A stretch of DNA of 64,000 bases from Verrucomicrobiota bacterium (GTDB lineage: Bacteria; Verrucomicrobiota; Verrucomicrobiia; Chthoniobacterales; Terrimicrobiaceae). Below, piece by piece: positions 61,575 through 64,000 of this stretch (positions within the stretch are counted from its first letter, which is position 1; the number at the start of each line of letters is the position of its first letter). The position numbers and the translations under genes are program-made. The stretch lies in contig JAPLTG010000009.1 in assembly GCA_026398255.1 (NCBI GenBank), forward strand, positions 1 through 64,000, given 5' to 3'. The notes beneath the pieces are model-generated. The model searched no databases, was not told the DNA's origin, and was given only the letters and a program-made list of their open reading frames with translations.

Positions 61575-64000
61575 GTGATTAGAAACTACACAACAGTTGC
61601 TGATTTTGCGTTGGACAAGTCAACACTGGCAGGTGACTCGGGCTCGGACACCTTGGGCTTTACGGCCGCAGTTGTTTTTAACGATTCAACTCTCGAAGGA
61701 ATGGCCGCTGCTACGGTCAATGGCAACACCAAGATTGAGGTTTTAACACTCTCCGATGCGGTCGGCAACCAAGTGACTTTGGGCGGCAATGCCTCGCTGT
61801 CGGGTTTTCAAACGGTTTTTGGCGGGGCGAGTGCCGACCGGATCATTGCGTCCGATTTTCCGTTGGGGTTTGGGGTTTCGATTTTCGGGGGTGACGGAAA
61901 CGACACTTTAGCCGGAGGAAACGGAGCCGACCGACTAGATGGTGCGGATGGCGATGACAGCTTGTCAGGCGGTAACGGCAATAACACCTTGGATGGCGGC
62001 ATTGGAGTCGACACCATGGTAGGAGGCACTGGCAACGATTCCATCGTAGTGGATGACCTGCTGGACTCCGTGGTTGGCGGAACCGGAACCGATACTGTTC
62101 TTGCCAATGTGAATAGCTATGTTTTGGGTAGCACAAGTGCGGTCGAATGGCTTATTGCCGGTTCGGGCGTAACTAACCTTACTGGAAACGCTTCCGCAAA
62201 CACTTTAGTGGGTTCGTCTGGCAACGACACGCTTGATGGCGGAGACGGCAATGACAGCCTTTTTGGAGGAACTGGAACCGATACCTTGATCGGCGGTAAT
62301 GGCAATGACGCCATCGCTGTTGATAATTTAAATGACTCGGTTAGCGGGGGTTCCGGAACCGACAGCGTCATCGCCAATGTTAACAGCTATGTCTTGACGG
62401 CATCCAGCTCTGTGGAGTGGCTTATTGCCGGAACGGGTATTACCACCCTTTCCGGAAATGCCGACGCTAACACAATCGTTGGAGGGAACTCCTCAGACAG
62501 CTTGGTTGGCGGCGGTGGCGGAGACAGCTTGTCAGGCGGTAACGGCAATAACATCTTGGATGGCGGCATTGGAGTCGATACCGTGGTTGGCGGAACCGGC
62601 AACGATTCCATCGTGGTGGATGACCTGCTGGACTCCGTGGTTGGCGGAACCGGCACAGATACTGTTCTTGCCAATGTTAATAGCTATGTTTTGGGTAGCA
62701 CAAGTGCGGTCGAATGGCTTATTGCCGGTTCGGGCGTAACTAACCTTACTGGAAACGCTTCCGCAAACACTTTAGTGGGTTCGTCTGGCAACGACACGCT
62801 TGATGGCGGCGGTTCGAACGACAGTCTGTTCGGCGGCGCGGGTGATGATTACTATATCGTCGATGTTACAAACGATAATGTTAACGACTCGTCTGGAACG
62901 GATTCGGTTTTAGCCAAAGTCACCGGATACACTCTGGCTGCAACCGCTGATTGGCTTATTCTCGACACCGCTATCGCTGCGGGAACTGGCAACGCTCTCG
63001 CCAACACGCTTCTTGGCAATTCGGTCGCCAACTCTTTGGATGGCGGCGCAGGCGCCGACAGTATCGCCGGCGGAGACGGCAATGACTCCTTAGCGGGAGG
63101 AGCAGGCAACGACACGCTCTTGGGCGAAGGTGATAATGACACCCTCAATGGCGGTGAGGGCAACGACTCCCTCGTAGGCAGCACGGGCGACGATTATTAC
63201 ATCATTGATTCGTCTTTAGATGTGATCAGCGATGGCACGGGAGAGGATTCCGTTCTGGTTCAATTCACCGGTTACACGCTGACCACAGACGCCGACTGGC
63301 TGATTCTGGATTCCATGTCCTCGATTGTCTCCGGAGTTGGCAACGCAGCCGCCAATACCCTCCTTGGCAATTCGGTTGCCAACACGCTCGATGGCGGTGA
63401 CGCTGCCGACAGCCTCGAAGGTGCGGCAGACAACGACACGCTTTTGGGCGGTGCGGGCAACGACACGCTCTCCGGCGGAGACGGCGCGGACAGCCTCGTT
63501 GGCGGCGACGGCAACGACTCGATGGCCGGCGGCGCGGGCAATGATTACTTTATTATTAATTCCACAACAGATGTGGTTAGTGACTCTGCGGGCGTTGACT
63601 CGGTCTTTGCTACTATCACCGGCTACACATTGGGTCTTGGGGCTGATTGGCTCATATTGGATTCCCCCGTCGCCTCAGGAGCCGGGAACTCCATAGATAA
63701 CACTATAGTTGGAAACGCTATAGCAAACACACTCTTCGGGGCTGAAGGAAATGACAGCATTACCGGGGGTGGTGGCAACGACTCCATGATTGGAGGCGCG
63801 GGTGATGATTACTACATTGTAGACTCAACATTGGATGGAGTCTATGAGGATGGTTCATCAGGAATAGATTCCATTCTTGCCCAAGTAACCAACTTTTCTC
63901 TTAATAGTAATACGGAGTGGCTCATCTTAGATTCCACAATTGCAGTTGGAACTGGAAACTCCATTGATAACACTCTCATCGGCAACTCGGTTGCAAACAC
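61575..64000 (+). CDS. RTX-type calcium-binding beta-roll protein, 5' part (continues beyond window)
   Basis: 808 codons are in the window without a stop. The N-terminal ~90 residues (NYTTVADFALDKSTLAGDSG) have no signal peptide. Dozens of glycine/aspartate nonapeptides (for example GGDGNDTLA, GGNGADRLD, GGTGNDSIV) follow, typical of calcium-binding hemolysin-type repeats. Between arrays, seven copies of [E/D]WLI-containing units occur at 62145, 62415, 62712, 62949, 63294, 63645 and 63915 with in-frame spacings of 79-117 codons. A type I secretion route would suit the lack of signal peptide, but the C-terminus and any transporter are outside. GTG 61575 is the only candidate start after an in-frame stop at 61548. 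No Shine-Dalgarno is obvious. Confidence 0.88.
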   Translation, partial: MIRNYTTVADFALDKSTLAGDSGSDTLGFTAAVVFNDSTLEGMAAATVNGNTKIEVLTLSDAVGNQVTLGGNASLSGFQTVFGGASADRIIASDFPLGFGVSIFGGDGNDTLAGGNGADRLDGADGDDSLSGGNGNNTLDGGIGVDTMVGGTGNDSIVVDDLLDSVVGGTGTDTVLANVNSYVLGSTSAVEWLIAGSGVTNLTGNASANTLVGSSGNDTLDGGDGNDSLFGGTGTDTLIGGNGNDAIAVDNLNDSVSGGSGTDSVIANVNSYVLTASSSVEWLIAGTGITTLSGNADANTIVGGNSSDSLVGGGGGDSLSGGNGNNILDGGIGVDTVVGGTGNDSIVVDDLLDSVVGGTGTDTVLANVNSYVLGSTSAVEWLIAGSGVTNLTGNASANTLVGSSGNDTLDGGGSNDSLFGGAGDDYYIVDVTNDNVNDSSGTDSVLAKVTGYTLAATADWLILDTAIAAGTGNALANTLLGNSVANSLDGGAGADSIAGGDGNDSLAGGAGNDTLLGEGDNDTLNGGEGNDSLVGSTGDDYYIIDSSLDVISDGTGEDSVLVQFTGYTLTTDADWLILDSMSSIVSGVGNAAANTLLGNSVANTLDGGDAADSLEGAADNDTLLGGAGNDTLSGGDGADSLVGGDGNDSMAGGAGNDYFIINSTTDVVSDSAGVDSVFATITGYTLGLGADWLILDSPVASGAGNSIDNTIVGNAIANTLFGAEGNDSITGGGGNDSMIGGAGDDYYIVDSTLDGVYEDGSSGIDSILAQVTNFSLNSNTEWLILDSTIAVGTGNSIDNTLIGNSVAN
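61956..62242 (+). repeat. Internal duplication of the RTX-like gene, copy 1
   Basis: 287 bases nearly identical to 62523-62809, offset 567 bases (189 codons, frame preserved). It covers the module from GACAGCTTGTCAGGCGG to the [E]WLI segment and the following ANTL/GNDTLDGG. A few differences remain, mainly in the first 140 bases; the last ~130 bases are identical as far as I can read. Confidence 0.9.
62523..62809 (+). repeat. Internal duplication of the RTX-like gene, copy 2
   Basis: Matches 61956-62242 with only about ten visible differences. The flanking modules (for example the one around 62415) are more diverged, so this pair is a recent duplication or gene conversion. Confidence 0.9.

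Noticed and set aside
61808-63541. Ser/Pro-rich minus-strand frames opposite the RTX-like gene
   Set aside because: They mirror the Gly/Asp nonapeptide repeats on the plus strand.
61900-64000. CRISPR-like repeats
   Set aside because: The repeats are coding, variable in length and keep frame; there are no constant short repeats with unique spacers.

Overview
The window looks like a chromosomal contig from a member of the Verrucomicrobiota. The best evidence is the partial 16S rRNA gene at the left end (minus strand). At 443-460 it carries the exact complement-strand string of the EUB338-III probe (GCTGCCACCCGTAGGTGT), which is characteristic of Verrucomicrobia and differs from the common bacterial form. 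Gene content fits a Gram-negative-type bacterium with LPS-like surface glycans: KdsB, two GT9 heptosyltransferase-type sequences (one a remnant), a lipid-A-synthase N-terminal-domain protein, an MsbA-like exporter and an exosortase. Genes are densely packed with many 4-bp ATGA/GTGA/TTGA overlaps and many TTG or GTG starts.

Layout: (1) 1-3321: 16S rRNA 5' half and its upstream region, then a Bcp peroxiredoxin, a DUF697 protein with a degenerate GTPase-like domain, and a YkgJ-type cysteine-cluster protein. (2) 3381-14511: a surface-glycan region. It opens with a 36-codon GT9 remnant and holds two large membrane glycosyltransferase-like proteins, a sulfotransferase, three GT4 enzymes, a full GT9, a GT2 and a LAB_N membrane protein. 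Much of it is visibly more AT-rich than its surroundings. Its minus-strand half is continuous with trpB, malQ, hslO and fabF, so ten genes run in one direction from 18349 to 7439. (3) 18534-24426: a TPP riboswitch with thiC, a Phd/RelE-type toxin-antitoxin pair, DUF4256, YbeY, a TauE/SafE exporter, and a DUF4143 ATPase preceded by a perfect 11-bp inverted repeat. (4) 24429-31512: CcsA/ResB cytochrome c maturation, YjbQ, DUF5069, a small-ORF/nucleotidyltransferase pair, and a beta-CASP metallo-hydrolase. (5) 30865-36392: a four-gene exosortase operon read leftwards: polyprenyl-phosphate sugar transferase, exosortase with a fused EpsI-like domain, TPR protein, winged-helix regulator. (6) 36491-50395: housekeeping and envelope genes (PAP2, epimerase, aldehyde dehydrogenase, NAD kinase, PTS IIA, L,D-transpeptidase, HNH, PanB, Dus, an APC permease with a universal-stress domain, an MsbA-like exporter, KdsB). 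(7) 50559-59439: a complete MoxR/Bat operon (MoxR, DUF58, DUF4381-like, BatA, a BatB-BatC fusion with a Gln/Lys-rich segment, BatD, a BatE-like TPR/SH3 protein, DUF3108). (8) 59477-64000: tRNA-His, a WcaF-like acetyltransferase whose 3' end overlaps the tRNA, a GT4, and the first ~808 codons of a calcium-binding beta-roll (RTX-type) protein that runs off the window.

The genes suggest a cell that invests heavily in its envelope. Sugar transfer onto lipid carriers, sulfation, O-acetylation, LPS-type core assembly and exosortase sorting are all represented. The MoxR/Bat system is predicted to act at the inner membrane. I see no CRISPR array, transposase, integrase or prophage. The most unusual items are the exosortase operon, the RTX-like gene with a recent internal 287-bp duplication, the glycan region truncating an older GT9 gene, the palindrome upstream of the DUF4143 ATPase, and the overlapping 58-aa ORF/nucleotidyltransferase pair. 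Start codons were chosen by family alignment and overlap with neighbours, because Shine-Dalgarno sequences are mostly weak or absent.
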